From: Celoporthe dispersa
Taxonomy: Eukaryota > Ascomycota > Sordariomycetes > Diaporthales > Cryphonectriaceae
Assembly: GCA_016584495.1 (NCBI GenBank)
Contig: WAID01000001.1
Coordinates: 1,674,001 to 1,738,000 of the forward strand
DNA length: 64,000 bases
Direction of reading: 5' to 3'
Shown here: one piece after another, positions 1 through 11,600 of the stretch
How the letters are laid out: each line of letters opens with the position of its first letter
Position numbering within the stretch: the first letter of the stretch is position 1
Translations under genes and position numbers: made by a program
The notes under the pieces: generated by a model
Database searches by the model: none
Told to the model about the DNA's origin: nothing
What the model saw: the letters and a program-made list of their open reading frames with translations, nothing else

Positions 1-176
1 AGGTGACCAGCCAGCAGCTCCTGAACCGACTTTGCTGACCAGACAAGCACCCGGGAAAAGGACTGTGCAGCCAGGTGGTAATTATTCCATCTGGTTTTTT
101 CCTTTCTGTTTTGTATAAAGCTCCCCAAAAAAAAAAAAAAAATACGCTTGTTTACATGCCATAACTTCAATGTTGG
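1..176. other. 3' flank of the RAD2-like gene
   Basis: This is non-coding flank at the window edge, downstream of the minus-strand RAD2-like gene. It contains an A16 tract at about 127-142. No gene is visible. Confidence 0.4.
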
Positions 177-3100
177 TCATGACAGATCTGTGCCTATGCC
201 CTTCTGCCCTTTCCCTTTCCCTTTGCCCTTCCCCTTGCCTTCTTCCGTCGTCTGCCACTACCGCTCGCCTCTTTTCCATCCTCATCAACAGGCTCATCAT
301 CATCATCATCATCACCACCGCCATCACGGTCATCGTCACTATCCGCCACAGCTGTGGCGAGCACCTGCGCTTCCGCCCGTCTGTACGCTTCCCGCTGGCC
401 CTTGTCGAGCTGGGATTGGCCTCCTCCTCCTCCTCCTCCTCACCGCTCTTGTCGGCAGCCGGTAGGGTCCGCTTTCCCGTGCTCGCCCTCAGCTTGTCCA
501 CGGCAGCCGCCATCCTCCTGCTCCCCTTGGCCTTCTGTCTGGGCGCGAAGACCTCCCTCGCGCCCACGCCCACGCTCCCCCTCAAAGTACCTCGTGATGT
601 TGCTCTGCGTGCCCTCCATCTCCCTGCGGTTCATATCGCGGATCACCGGCACGAGCACCTCGTCCGTGCGCTCCTGTGACCAGCCGATGGTCGCCATCAG
701 GAAGCGCCGCAGCCCGTCCAGGTCGGGCACCCCCCACTGGAACGCCTCCTGGTCGTGGTCCACGTCCGGCTTGAGGTAGGCCTCGTAGACGGCCGGGGAG
801 GGGAAGCCCGTGGGGAGGAAGAGCTTCGCCGCGTTGCTCCTGCGGAACTTGCGCCGGAAGGCCGAGCCTAGGTCTGCCTCCCGAGGGCCGCCCGGGCTCG
901 CCTGCACTTCGGCCCACCACTCCTTGAAGTGCACGAGACCCTCCCGCCCGGGGAACTCGGACAGGATCTCGACTGCGGTCACCGGGCCGATCCCGGGGAT
1001 GCCCTCCGTGTAGTCGGATCCCAGGAGGTGCGCGATGGAGATGAGCTGCTCGCGGGACAGCGAGAGGTCCCTCTCCAGGTCCGCGGCCAGGTAGCACTCC
1101 ACCAGCTTGTTGCTGTTGAACATGTTCTTGTACACGCGCGTGCCGCCAAAGAGGAAGATGTCCGAGTCGTCCGTCACGATCCCGTCCACCAGGCCGAGGG
1201 AGACAAGCTCGGCGCACTGTGCCTCGGCCTCCATGGGGGCTGTCATGTAGGGGATACCAAACAGGCGCAGCAGGGCCTGGCACTCCGTCACCATGATCTG
1301 GGTCACCTCGTCCGCGTCGCGCCTGTCTTTTCTTCTGCTGGCTGCGCAGCTGCCGCAGCTCGCGCTCGTACTCCTCCTGGTTCAGCTGTGCCGGCTTCTT
1401 GTTCAGCTCGCTCGCGAACCGTGCGTGCTCCTCGGCCTCCTCCGCCAGCTGGGCCATGAGCTGCTCATCTTCAGGGTCGCTGAACTCGTCGTACTCGCCG
1501 TCTGTGAACGGGTCCTCACCTTCAGGTGGTTCGGGCACTCCTGCCAGCCCCTCGATCCTTTCCTGTCCGGTTGCCGGTAGCGTTGGAGGCACGACATCCT
1601 CAAACTCCGGCTCTTCGGATCCTATTCGCTGTCCAGGTTCTGACGCAGCTTGCTCCGCGGTGTGGTCAGCCTGATCAGCCTGCTGTAGCTCCACGTCCTC
1701 AGATAATATGGGCTCTTCTGGATCTTGCCCGGTCCTGACCTGTGTCGTCGCGGGCTCTGCAGGACGCTCTACTGGTGGTATCTCGACATCCACAAACTCC
1801 GTCTCCGGAGAAGGTGAGCGCAACGGAGCCTCCCCGTGGAGGCCCGTCGATTTGCTTTGGCCATCTCCTATTGGGCTGGCGGCTCCTTGCAGGTCTGCGG
1901 GTGCTCCTCCGGCGCTAGCTGCAGTGACCTCGTCTGAAGGTAAAGACACTGCGTGAGGATAGCCCTTCGCCGTGGTTGGGACCTCTGGCTTCGCAGGTGG
2001 TGCATCCAGGATCTCGACGACGTCGTCGTCATCGTCAGACGATTCAATCTCAACAATCTCGTTCTGTCGCCGCCGCCTTCGCAGCTGCTCTTGCTCCCGG
2101 GCCAGACTCTCGTCCTCTTCGTTGATCTCATTGTGCGCGCGTTGTTGGTCTCTGATCTTGTCCCGAATATCTGTGTCGTCATGAACCATCCATGGAGGTA
2201 GAGGTCTCGGGGCGTCATCCTCCGCAGGTCCTCTTTCGAAGCCGCCTTCCATGTTGACGTCCTGTTGAGCCTGGCTCTCGCCGTCTGGTATCTCGATGGA
2301 GAAGCCCCCGCCGGTCTCAGCGGCCTTGTCGTTTGCTTCCTTGAGTACCTGAGCGTCGGTCTTCGGCTGCGGCTTTTTCTCGAATATGGAAGTCCTCCAG
2401 TCCAGCTTCTCAAATGGCAATGGGCCGCCGAAAGGGTTCTTCACGTTCGGTTTGATCGGAGCTGACGGCTTCGTCTTGGGCGCCTCAGTCTGTTTCTTCT
2501 TTCTCGCAACCGCCAGGGCCGCCTGAAAGTCGCCCTCGCTATCGCTGTCGTCTTCGACCGGCTTCTTCTTCGGGACAGCTGCATTGGCTCTGTTGTTGAT
2601 GATATGTGCAACCACTGATCCACGGGTTGAAGTGATGGCCTTCGGCACACTGTCGACTGCCTTCTGCTCCCACTGGGGTATCGAGACATCTTCAAAATCC
2701 TCCTCCTCGGCCTCGCCCGTCTCTCCCCCGACGCCGTGTTGATTCTTGAGGGACATCTCTATTGCTCTTGCGACATCCTCATCTTCATCTGCCATGAGTT
2801 GGTCTTCGGCCATTCGGCCTACAAGCAATGCCTCGTCGTCCTCCTCGCCATTATCCACAAACATTGAGTCGTCGTCATCTCGTGCTTGTTGCTGGCGACC
2901 CCTGGGTCTGGGAAGCCTATTCACGCCCTCGATAGGCACATCTTCGAACTCCTCGTCGTCTTCCCACTCGTCCTCCTCCTCTGCGTCCCGTGGCGCGAAT
3001 CTGAGCTGCAATGCGTCGACGTCAATCGGCTTGTGTCTCTCACCAATGTCCTTCTCCTGCGTCAGAACGCCAAGCGCGTAGCCGCCCTCAACGCCGTCGT

Positions 3101-4077
3101 TCTTGACGAGTATGTACTCTCTGTTCCTCTCGCCCGCCACACGTCCGCCTCCGCCGACCGTAAGATCCGTGCCGGCCATGTTCATTTCGTACATGAGCCG
3201 TTGGGTGAGCCGATTCCGCTCCTGGACCCGCTCTATCTGGAATCGCGAGAAGTCCATCCGGTTGGGGAACATAACCTCCAGCTGCTCCTTGCTCAGACCC
3301 ATCCTGAGCCGACTCCTCACCCTCGCGGCATCGAGGATGTTGTAACGATCCGCAGCGGGCAGAGACTTGAAGAAGTCCCCGTCAAAGTCAATCTTGCCAA
3401 AGTCGTACAGGTTGACGTCCTCGCCTCTGTTAAACTGCCGCGCGTACTCCTCGAGCTCCTCGACGCTCATGATGCGCGGGTCGTCCGGGCGCCCCATCTG
3501 CTCGATGCTCGTCTCCAGCTCAGGCAGGTGGTACTGGTCCTGGCGGAAGAACTTCCTCTCCTTCTTCCTCTCCGACTTGGCCATGAAGGCCTCCTCGGCG
3601 TACACCATATTCTCCACATCTGGCAGCGCCTCGCCCTCAGGCACGCCGCCCCCTCCTCCCCCCTTCGACAGGAGCATCCCGCCCCTCCGCCCTGGCCTCC
3701 CTCCGCCTCTGGTCCTCCTCTTCCGCGATCCGCTGCATCTGCACGGCGAGCAGCCTGCCCGCCGTGCGCACCGCATCCTCACGCCGGCCCTCCCGCCTCC
3801 GGCGCCGCCCCTGCAGTGTAGCCCTCTTGAGCGCGGGTGCGCCGCCGTCGAAGACAAAGACGGGTTTGATGCCGAACCACAGCAGCTTGCAGATACGGCG
3901 GAAGAAGCCCACGACGTGGCTGTTGCGCAGGGCGTTGCCCTCCTTGTCGCGCACGGCCTTGAGGAACTGGTAGATCCAGATGGAGGCGTCGACGGCGAGG
4001 CGCTTCCTGTTGAGGGTCGCGAGGTTCGTGGGGCGGGCGGAGGGGGAGAGGACCTGCCAGAGGCCTTGGACACCCAT
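177..4077 (-). CDS. rad2: RAD2/XPG-type nucleotide excision repair endonuclease (frame broken at several sites)
   Basis: Structure-specific 5'-flap endonuclease that makes the 3' incision in nucleotide excision repair (XPG in human, Rad2 in budding yeast, Rad13 in fission yeast), acting in the nucleus with TFIIH. The start at 4077 gives the canonical MGVQGLW start of the N nuclease domain, with the AVDASIWIYQFLKA and FVFDGGAP motifs. A long acidic spacer follows. The I nuclease domain (about 1320-700) shows MEAEAQCAEL, TDDSDIFLFGG and the helix-hairpin-helix GIPGIGPVTA. A PCNA-binding box, QSNITRYF, lies near 590-610, followed by a basic, NLS-like tail. The frame shifts three times by an extra base in homopolymers (C6 at 3658-3663, T4 at 1328-1331, C5 at 577-581, plus-strand view). 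A fourth shift near 390-430 is inferred because a lysine/arginine-rich tail continues in another frame to a TGA at 177. Corrected length is about 1300 aa, normal for the family. Assembly error is more likely than a pseudogene. Confidence 0.9.
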
Positions 4078-4736
4078 GGTGGCGTCGTCGTCGTCGTCGT
4101 ATGGGAAGGCGTCAGTTCAGGTTGGTCAGGCGGGAGAGTGAGCTGGGCGGAAGAGTCGGGAGGGCTGGCGCGGATTGGTGAAGGGCAGGTCCTGTCAAGA
4201 GAAATGCCTACGTAGGAGCGGAGAGAGTCATTCTCGTGGCTTCAGGGCAGTCACTGCCCATTGGAGAATACTGTGAGAAGACTTGGGAATCCGTTGAAGA
4301 CTTAGAAAGGGTTGTTGCCCAGAAACCAAAGACGAGAAAGTCATCACAGTCGCCCCAGGGCTCGCTCGCTGGCACCAGGGCGCGTTAGGCTGACTGCTTA
4401 AGTGCTGCCCCACTAAAGAGTACCGCTGCGTCATACATACACGCGAGTCCGCCGCCCCGTCACGGGGAAGATTTTGGAGGGGAGGGAAACGCCTGGGGAG
4501 GGGGCCCCCGCTGCTGCCGATCTGCTGCGAACTTTCAGCGCTCCACTGCGCTCGGCTCCAGGACATCATTACCACCTCAACACCACCGTGGAAAGAATCC
4601 GCGACGACAGAGCCAGCAACATCTCCGGCCCAGCCACGAGCCTTCGTGGGCCGGAGACCAATCAGGGCAGTCCAAACAGATTATCCCTGTCTGCGAGGAA
4701 GAAGAAGGGAGGGAAAAAGGAGGGAAAAAAAAGAAC
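4078..4736. promoter_or_regulatory. Divergent promoter region between RAD2-like and NAA38-like genes
   Basis: 659 bp separate two divergently oriented start codons, so the segment must hold both promoters and 5' leaders. A short GTC/GAC trinucleotide run lies just upstream of the RAD2-like start (about 4083-4100). A purine-rich leader (about 4698-4736) precedes the NAA38-like ATG. No specific factor site can be assigned by eye. Confidence 0.4.
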
Positions 4737-5211
4737 ATGGCGACACAGGTCGAAGACGTGGACGAGGGGACCCCTCCACAACCAGCGATGGACAAGGCCG
4801 CAGCCCACGAGTTCCTCTCGTCGCTCCTCAACAGGAAGCTGCGCGTGCACACCACGGACGAGAGGATGTTCTGGGGTGACTTTAGGTGTACTGATCCGGT
4901 ACGCACGCTGCCCCTTCTGTGTCTTCCAGACCACCGCCTGGCCAACAGACGCCGGATTGGAACCCTGACAAGTTGTTATATACATATATCAGGACCAGAA
5001 CATCGTCCTAGCCCACACATACGAGTACCGCCAGCCCTCTGCCCAGCAGCGCGCGCAGGCCGCCGAGGAGAGCGCCGGGGTGGATGCGAAGACCGTCAAG
5101 ATGGAGATGTCGCATCGGTACCTGGGGCTGATCGTTGTCCCGGGGGAGCATATCGTGAGGATCGAGAAGGAGGATTTTGTCAGCCAGATGAAGCTTCAGC
5201 ACTCCGCCTGA
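4737..5211 (+). CDS. naa38: Lsm-domain protein, NatC auxiliary subunit NAA38/Mak31-like
   Basis: Predicted small auxiliary subunit of the NatC N-terminal acetyltransferase, which acetylates nascent Met-hydrophobic N termini at the ribosome. There are two exons, 4737-4898 and 4993-5211. The 94-nt intron has a GTACGC donor, a CTGAC branch point near 4965 and a TATCAG acceptor. The joined protein is 126 aa. It shows an Sm1 motif (about residues 28-58: LRVHTTDERMFWGDF, then NIVLAH) and an Sm2 motif (HRYLGLIVVPGEHIVRIE). The linker between Sm1 and Sm2 is longer than in canonical Lsm2-8 proteins, which is why LSMD1/NAA38 is preferred over an RNA-binding Lsm. The gene is intact and divergently transcribed from the RAD2-like gene. 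Confidence 0.8.
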
Positions 5212-5740
5212 GGTGGGGAAGGGGCGCGCGTGCGAGAGAGCGAGAGAGAGGGGGGAGATACTATGGTTGGTGAAAATAATATACTTATACGCAGGTTACT
5301 TCCAAGGCAAGGTATCACTCTCGACACCATGGGCAGAAGGGGGATGCTTCTCGGCAGCATTCATTGCTATTCATTCTGAAAAGAGACCAAGGTTGGTCGA
5401 GACTGGGCTTGCTGCACTAGAGGGCCGAAAGTCCATATTGCTGCTTAAGACTATAATAAAATGGATATACTTCACACGAATCCCGAAATTCACTCCGCCG
5501 TAAATAGATTGCCGCCCAATTTGTTGCCGCTCCCGTGCCTCTCCCAATCCTCCTGTGCTGCCCTCCGCAGGAAAAAACCTGAGAGTCCCTATGCCCCGCT
5601 GGCCTGTCTTGTGTGTATATGCCATCATGGCGCAACTGTTTCCATATTATGTAGTGGCGTCATTAGAAACATTAAGTTTTAAATCGTCGTCGGCTGATCT
5701 GCTCTGGCCTCACACTGCCCTCTCCGGGGAGAGGTCCGCC
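5212..5740. other. Convergent 3' intergenic region (NAA38-like / PIL1)
   Basis: Two convergent genes end at either side of this 529-bp stretch, which should contain both 3' UTRs. A short GA-rich run follows the NAA38-like stop (5231-5258). AT-rich ATAATATACTTATA and AATAAA-like strings occur near 5277-5290 and 5453-5462. No gene is seen. Confidence 0.4.
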
Positions 5741-7165
5741 TCACGCCGCGATGGCCTCGTGCGTGCGCCCTCGGTGTTCCCCGTTGAGCCCGTTCTCGCT
5801 GCCGGCGATCTCGTCCTCCTCGTCCTCGTCCTCGTCCTCAGAGTTATCGTACTCGCCCTTGTGCTGGCCTGCTGGCACCCAGGAGTCCCCGGTCATGAAG
5901 CGGGGCGTCCTGACCCGACAGGTCGTGGCCGCCCTCGCTGCGTGCCTTGATGTTGTTCCGGCGCCGCGTGGAGAGGGTGCGGGCGCGCACCGAGAGCTTG
6001 GAGCTGACGGCGGCGTTCTGCGTGACCCAGTTCGTAAGAGCGTCCTCGCAGTCCTGGATGATGGCCTTGCTGGCCTCGTACCCATCGTAGGCGGCGCGGG
6101 TCTCGCCTGGCGTGACGGGGGTGTCGTCGATCAGCTCGAGGAGGTGCTTTCCGTAGCCGGCGATGATGGCCACCTTCTCGCAGTGCTCGCGCAGGGCGTC
6201 GAACTGGTATGTGTAGGCGGCCTTGATCTTCTCACGCGTTATGTTGGAGAGCTGTGCCTCGGCCACCAGCGACTCGGCCTCGGCGCGGACGAGCTCCTGC
6301 TCGAGGACGACGATCCTGGGCGAGTTCGGCTCCTTGTACTTCAGCTGGGCGATCTGGTCCGTGATCTTCTGCTTTCCTGGTACGGGTCAGCACACATATG
6401 GGACAGCCCACGGCTGCTGTGCAGATCATCAGAGGGGCGGGTGCTGCTCACTGTCCCGGCTGGGCTGTACCGAGGCCTCGATATTCCTGATGCTCTTGAT
6501 GGTCACCCGGTACTGGTCGTAGCGGTCGACATACTGGTCCTCGAGCTCGCCGATCTCGTAGAGCAGGACGCCGAGCTTGTCGGTGACGTCGGAGACGTCC
6601 TCGTCGCAGGCCTCACCCCAGATAGAGAGTTGTTGCTGGGATCAGGGGGCCCGGAAGGTCAGAAGGGACAGACCAGACAGTGGGGGTGGAAATAAGGAAC
6701 AGATGGCGCGGGCATCATGAGTACATACAGCAACTTCCATCCGCTCCTTGGCGACCGTCTCGAGGCTGCGCATGACGTTCTTCTCCATCTTGACGAGCTG
6801 CGACAGCTTCTTGGCCAGGTCCGGGCCGTAAGCACCGGCCGTGCGGGCGCGGAGGGCATGACCTAGATGTCCTGTCAACCAAACAATCGATGAGTTACAA
6901 AAATCATCGCGCGTGGTTGGACCAGTATCTCAAGGTCACTGTGGTACAAATGACGGGGTCAGAGTCCCGAACTTACCGAATCCACCTCGGCCGAAGAGAC
7001 GGCCGGACTTGGTGCTGGAGGGAGGTGGAGGAGGGTTCTGACGACGGCAGTCTTAATTATACACGCTTTTCTCTCTGCCCGCAGGCGTCATCTGGCGGCT
7101 GAGCTCACCTGTATCTGGGACGCAGTGGGCGCCCTCGTCTGGCGCATAGAATACGTGCGATGCAT
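5741..7165 (-). CDS. pil1: Eisosome core component PIL1/LSP1 (BAR-domain protein)
   Basis: PIL1/LSP1 family BAR protein that assembles the eisosome scaffold under furrow-like plasma-membrane domains. There are five exons: 7109-7165, 6977-7037, 6729-6862, 6452-6635 and 5741-6376, with introns of 71, 114, 93 and 75 nt. The start MHRTYSMRQTRAPTASQ is typical of the family, and the body follows it closely (PDLAKKLSQLVKMEKNVMRS, then the long coiled BAR region with AEAQLSNITREK and YGKHLLEL). Near the end a C4 run at 5887-5890 appears one base too long: removing one base changes an early stop at 5844 into the usual acidic tail (DSWVPAGQHKGEYDN, then a run of D/E) ending at TGA 5741. Corrected length is about 356 aa. 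The gene is divergent from KMT6. A SUR7-family gene, another eisosome-associated protein, lies at 23662-24849. Confidence 0.93.
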
Positions 7166-8670
7166 GGTGGGCGGCGGGCGGCGACGGCGACGGAGAGGGA
7201 AGGGGAAAAAAGAAAGAGAAAAAGAAGAAAAAAAGAGTAGATGATGCGATAGACAGGGGAGGAAGGCCGGGAGGGGGTCTGTTCCGGTATGTATGTAACC
7301 TGGTTTGTGGGAGTCGGTCGTGCGATAGTAGTCTTGTGTAGGGTCAATTTAGGAGGATGCTGCAAGGATAAAAAGAGAAGAAAGGGAAAGAGGAAGAAGA
7401 AAAAAAAGAGGAGTACCGCTGTCGACAAGACCAGGGGTAGATACAACTTCTGTGGCTAGAGTAGAGGAAAAATAACAACGGTTATGACCGGAAAGAGGAG
7501 GAGGATGCGGATGGACACGTCGGTGAGGGCAGTGGGCGTGGGATGGTCTTTTTGTTTGCAGACGACACACGGGCGCGAAGCTGAAGACGAAATCGAAGAC
7601 AGACGACGTCATCTCATCTGGCCCCAGGGCAGCGGGCTCAGCTCTAGCGTACGCTTGGGGGGTGCTAGCGTCTCCTGATGTCGTAGCATTCTTCTCTGTG
7701 CGCTGCGTGGCGCTGCGACGGCGTGCTTCCAAAACAGGTCTCGTCCCCCCCCCTCCAGAGGTTTCCCCTTTTTCACTGCCTGCAGCGACCCTGCATCAGC
7801 CTGTCAGGATCCGTTCCCGCATCTGGATGGTTCTTGATCTGTATTTCTTCGGTACAGGATGAAGGTTTCTGAGCTGTTTCCGAGGTGTTGTGTTCTGACT
7901 CTGGACTGCGGACTGCACTGCCTCAACCTGTGGACAGCCTGTCTCATCAACAAGAGTAGATGTATACATGTCCTAGAACAAATATGGTGCTTGACAGGAT
8001 GTTTTTTTATTGTTGTAATAAATAACCTGACCAATTGATTGAGACATTAAATCCAGTGCCCGCTGCCTGCTAAGCTGTCCAACAGTGCAGAGACCTACAG
8101 GGGGATGACAACCCGAACCCTCGAGTGTACCGTCTAGTAGCTGGCCATAGCCCCTGCCAAAAGAGCCTCTTCACTTTCTGGTACACGCGTTTCCACCCGC
8201 GCGCATCCTTTTGGCACCCGCCTTACGCCTTCAGCCTTCTCTCATCAGTCTCATCATCACGACAAGGTCGAAACCCATCGTGACCATCCTGATCTCGCAG
8301 GACCATCCCAGCCGGTCTCACTACTCTCAAAGCCGGTTTCGTTCTTATACTGAGGACCCCTTCTGAAGTGTGATCTGTTTGGCTTGAGGCGCACACGCGC
8401 GCCCTATCAACACCAACACCAGCACCACGCCCCTCCCTCTCTCAACAAAAAAAAAAAAACCAAACCAAACAAACACAAAAAAAAACCACCAAAAAACCAC
8501 CGTCGAGCACGCACGACCCGGCAATGGGTTGCTCCGTCCTCCCTCGCTCCTAGTGTGTCGCGACTCTGCAGTGGGGGTGGACGTTGCCCTGTGTCTTTTT
8601 TTTTTTTTTTTTTTTTTTTGCAGATCCAACCAGAAACACCAAATCAGGTCGGCGGGTTTGCAATGATCCA
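7166..8670. promoter_or_regulatory. Divergent promoter/leader region between PIL1 and KMT6
   Basis: 1.5 kb separates the two divergent start codons. The KMT6 side holds a C/A-rich leader with A-runs (8448-8506) and a T24 tract (8596-8619) followed directly by GCAG at 8620-8623. That resembles the polypyrimidine tract and acceptor of a 5'-UTR intron. No supported coding sequence is present. Confidence 0.4.
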
Positions 8671-11600
8671 ATGGATGTGATAGATCTTACGGTGGACGAC
8701 AGCGACGTCGACATGGTGGTCAGTGGCGGAGGGACTCAATCGCCAGACGAACCCGATCCTCCTCTGTCGACAACAGTCCCGCGGCCCTCAGAGAGCCATT
8801 CCCCAGCCCACCAACAGACCGCCCCACCGGGCGCCGGATCTGCCTCGCGTGCTTCTGGTGCCGGTGTGAACCCCTTGCCGCCGTCACACCCTCCTCGTGC
8901 GCCATCCGTGCCTGTCCAGATGGGTCAGTCCAGCTCCACCCCATCAAAGGCCGACCAAGTCACCACCCGGTCCGCCCAGGACAGCTCGGCCCTGTCGAGC
9001 CTCTCTCCTCAGCCCTCACCCTCCGCCCTCAAGGCCGCCCCTCGGGCCGCCACGCAGACCCCGCCACAGCCGCCCCCCGCTGGTGATCCGGAGCTGAACA
9101 CGCCTGTCAAGGCGCAGACACCGCGCAGGCAGGACTGGTCTCTGGACAGGATCGAGGGCTCCCTCTTCGACCTGGCAAAGGAGCTCGACCGGAACCACGC
9201 CAGGCTGGTTCACTACAGCCTGAAGCTCGCCGCCCGGCAGCCGCCTCCCAACCAGCGCCATGTGAGCGCCACGGCAGATATGGCAGACCTCAGGCTGCCT
9301 GCCCTGTCGGGCGACACGCAGCAGAGAACACTATGAAGGTCCAGCTGAAGCTTCACAAGGAGGACAAGACGGCCCGCGTCAACTCGGGCAAGAAGAAGGT
9401 GGCTTACGAGGTGACCTGCATCAAGTCCGACCAGGAGCGTGTCCCAAAGTACAGGTTCCATCACGTCGAGGTCTCGCGCAACGTCCTGTCGCCCAACACC
9501 ACCTTGAAGTTCATCCCCCACCTCCGGGACATGAAGGACAGCGAGGAGGAGCGCTACCGTCGCTGGATCAATGAGCTCGAGGCGATGGATGCCCAGTCCG
9601 GCTTCAACGTCGCGTCTTCCAACAGGTCCGAGAAGGCCAGCAAGATGCTCAAGGAGGAGACGGCCGTCGAGCTCTCCCTCTACATCGACCGCTGGATCAG
9701 GAAGCTCGGCCTCGACAGCTGCAGCAAGTCGAGCCTGGTCCGGTACATGGCCGCCCAGTCTGAAAACAACGACAAGATGACCCCGCAGCAGAAGAACAGC
9801 ATCATGAGCATGCTCAGCGACGAGGTTGCCTCACCGCGCGCCGTCAGGGCCGCCAAGATGTTCACAGACGCGTTCAATAACCTCTGGAGGCCCACGGGCC
9901 TTACCCTCAAGGATGTCCTTGTCCACGATGAGACAGTCGAGGCTGTAGTCGAGAACAAGAAAATGGTAAAGGACGGCAAGCCCGAGATGGAGAAGAAGGG
10001 AGCCGAACAGCTGCTGGACTCGGTGGAGAGCAACCTGCTGAGCTACACGATCCTGGGCTGCCTGTTCTGCTACTCGCACTCGTGCGAGCACGGCGATCAT
10101 GACCGGGACAACCACCGGCGGCCGATCGGCGTCGAGCTGATCGGGAAGTTTGGGGGCCTGATGAGGGAAAATCTTGCCAGGTCTCTCGTGGGAGAGCCCC
10201 AGGAAAAGCCCATGACGGCCTGCCGCAACGACTGCTGGATCCGCTACCAGGATGGCAATGCCTACTTCACCACCACCCCATGGAGTGAAGACGAGGTGCT
10301 GTTACTTCAGGGACTGTTTATCGCGCTGGGAGCCACAAACCTCCACCTGCCCTGCCTCGCCTCGGCGTTGTTGGGCCGGTACTGCTGGGAAGTCTATCGG
10401 AAGATGCTCCAGCTTGAGCTGGGTGACCTACCCCTCCAGCAGCTGGCCCACGTGGACTCCACCCCGCTGAAGATAGTCAAGTCGTTACCCTGGTACGACC
10501 GCTTTCGCAAGGAGCTCAAGCAGGACTGGCAGGACCAGCTCAACTCGCACGAGTTCACCCGCAGGGAGATCAGAGACCCGTGCAACCATGTGGGCCCCTG
10601 TGGAAAGGGCTGTCCATGCGTGGACGCCAAGCTGCTCTGTGACCGGTTCTGTCGCTGCACGGCCGAGAGCTGTGCCTACAAGTACACCGGGTGCGCCTGT
10701 GGCTCCAATGGCAAGACCTGCCTGCAGCAGAGGGTTGCTGGCCGCCCGTGCATCTGCGTTCAGCTGAACAGGGAGTGCGACCCTGTTCTGTGTTCTGGCT
10801 GTGGTGCTCTCGAGCGAGCAGACCCCAAGAATGCCCACGACTCGTACCTGCACGCAAGCGGCTGTCAGAATGTCGCCCTTCAGCGCGGAATCTCCAAGAC
10901 GGTGCTCCTGGGAGAGTCCCAGATCGAGGGCTGCGGCTATGGTCTTTTCACGGCAGAAGACATCGCCCAGGACGAGTTCGTCATCGAGTACCTCGGAGAG
11001 CTTATCTCTCACGACGAGGGCGTGCGCCGGGAGGCACGCCGTGGCGATGTTTTTGACGAGAGCAGCCACAGCAGCTACCTCTTCACACTCCTGGACTATG
11101 AAGGTATCTGGGTCGACGCCGCCATCTATGGAAATCTCAGCCGCTATATCAACCATGCCTCCGAGCTGGACAAGATCGGCAGGAAGCGGGTGAATATTAT
11201 TCCTCAGATCCTCTTCGTGAATGGCGACTTCCGGATCAAGTTCAAGGCCCTACGAGACATCAAGGCTGGCGAGGAGCTCTTTTTCAACTACGGAGAGAAC
11301 TTCCCGAACCTCACCAAGAAGCTGCTGGATGCTAAAGACGGAGAAAGCCGACCAAAACGTGGCAGCAGCAGTGCCAGAGGGAGTCGGGGCGGCCGGGGCC
11401 GTGGTGGCCGGGGCAGGGGCCGGGGCGGTGTCAAGTTCAGCGCCGAGACCAAGAAGGCACCAGTTGCGGCGGTGCTTGATGACGAGGAAGATGTGGCCCT
11501 GGAGAACTCGACCCTTGAGGACCAGGACGATGAGGATGACGACGACTTCAACCCCCCGCGGCGGGTGAGAGCCAGACGCCGTGGAGCCGCTGTCGGCGGC

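Noticed and set aside
177..4077. Programmed ribosomal frameshifting as explanation of the breaks
   Set aside because: Sites share no slippery heptamer, stop codon or structure, and both extra and missing bases occur across unrelated genes.
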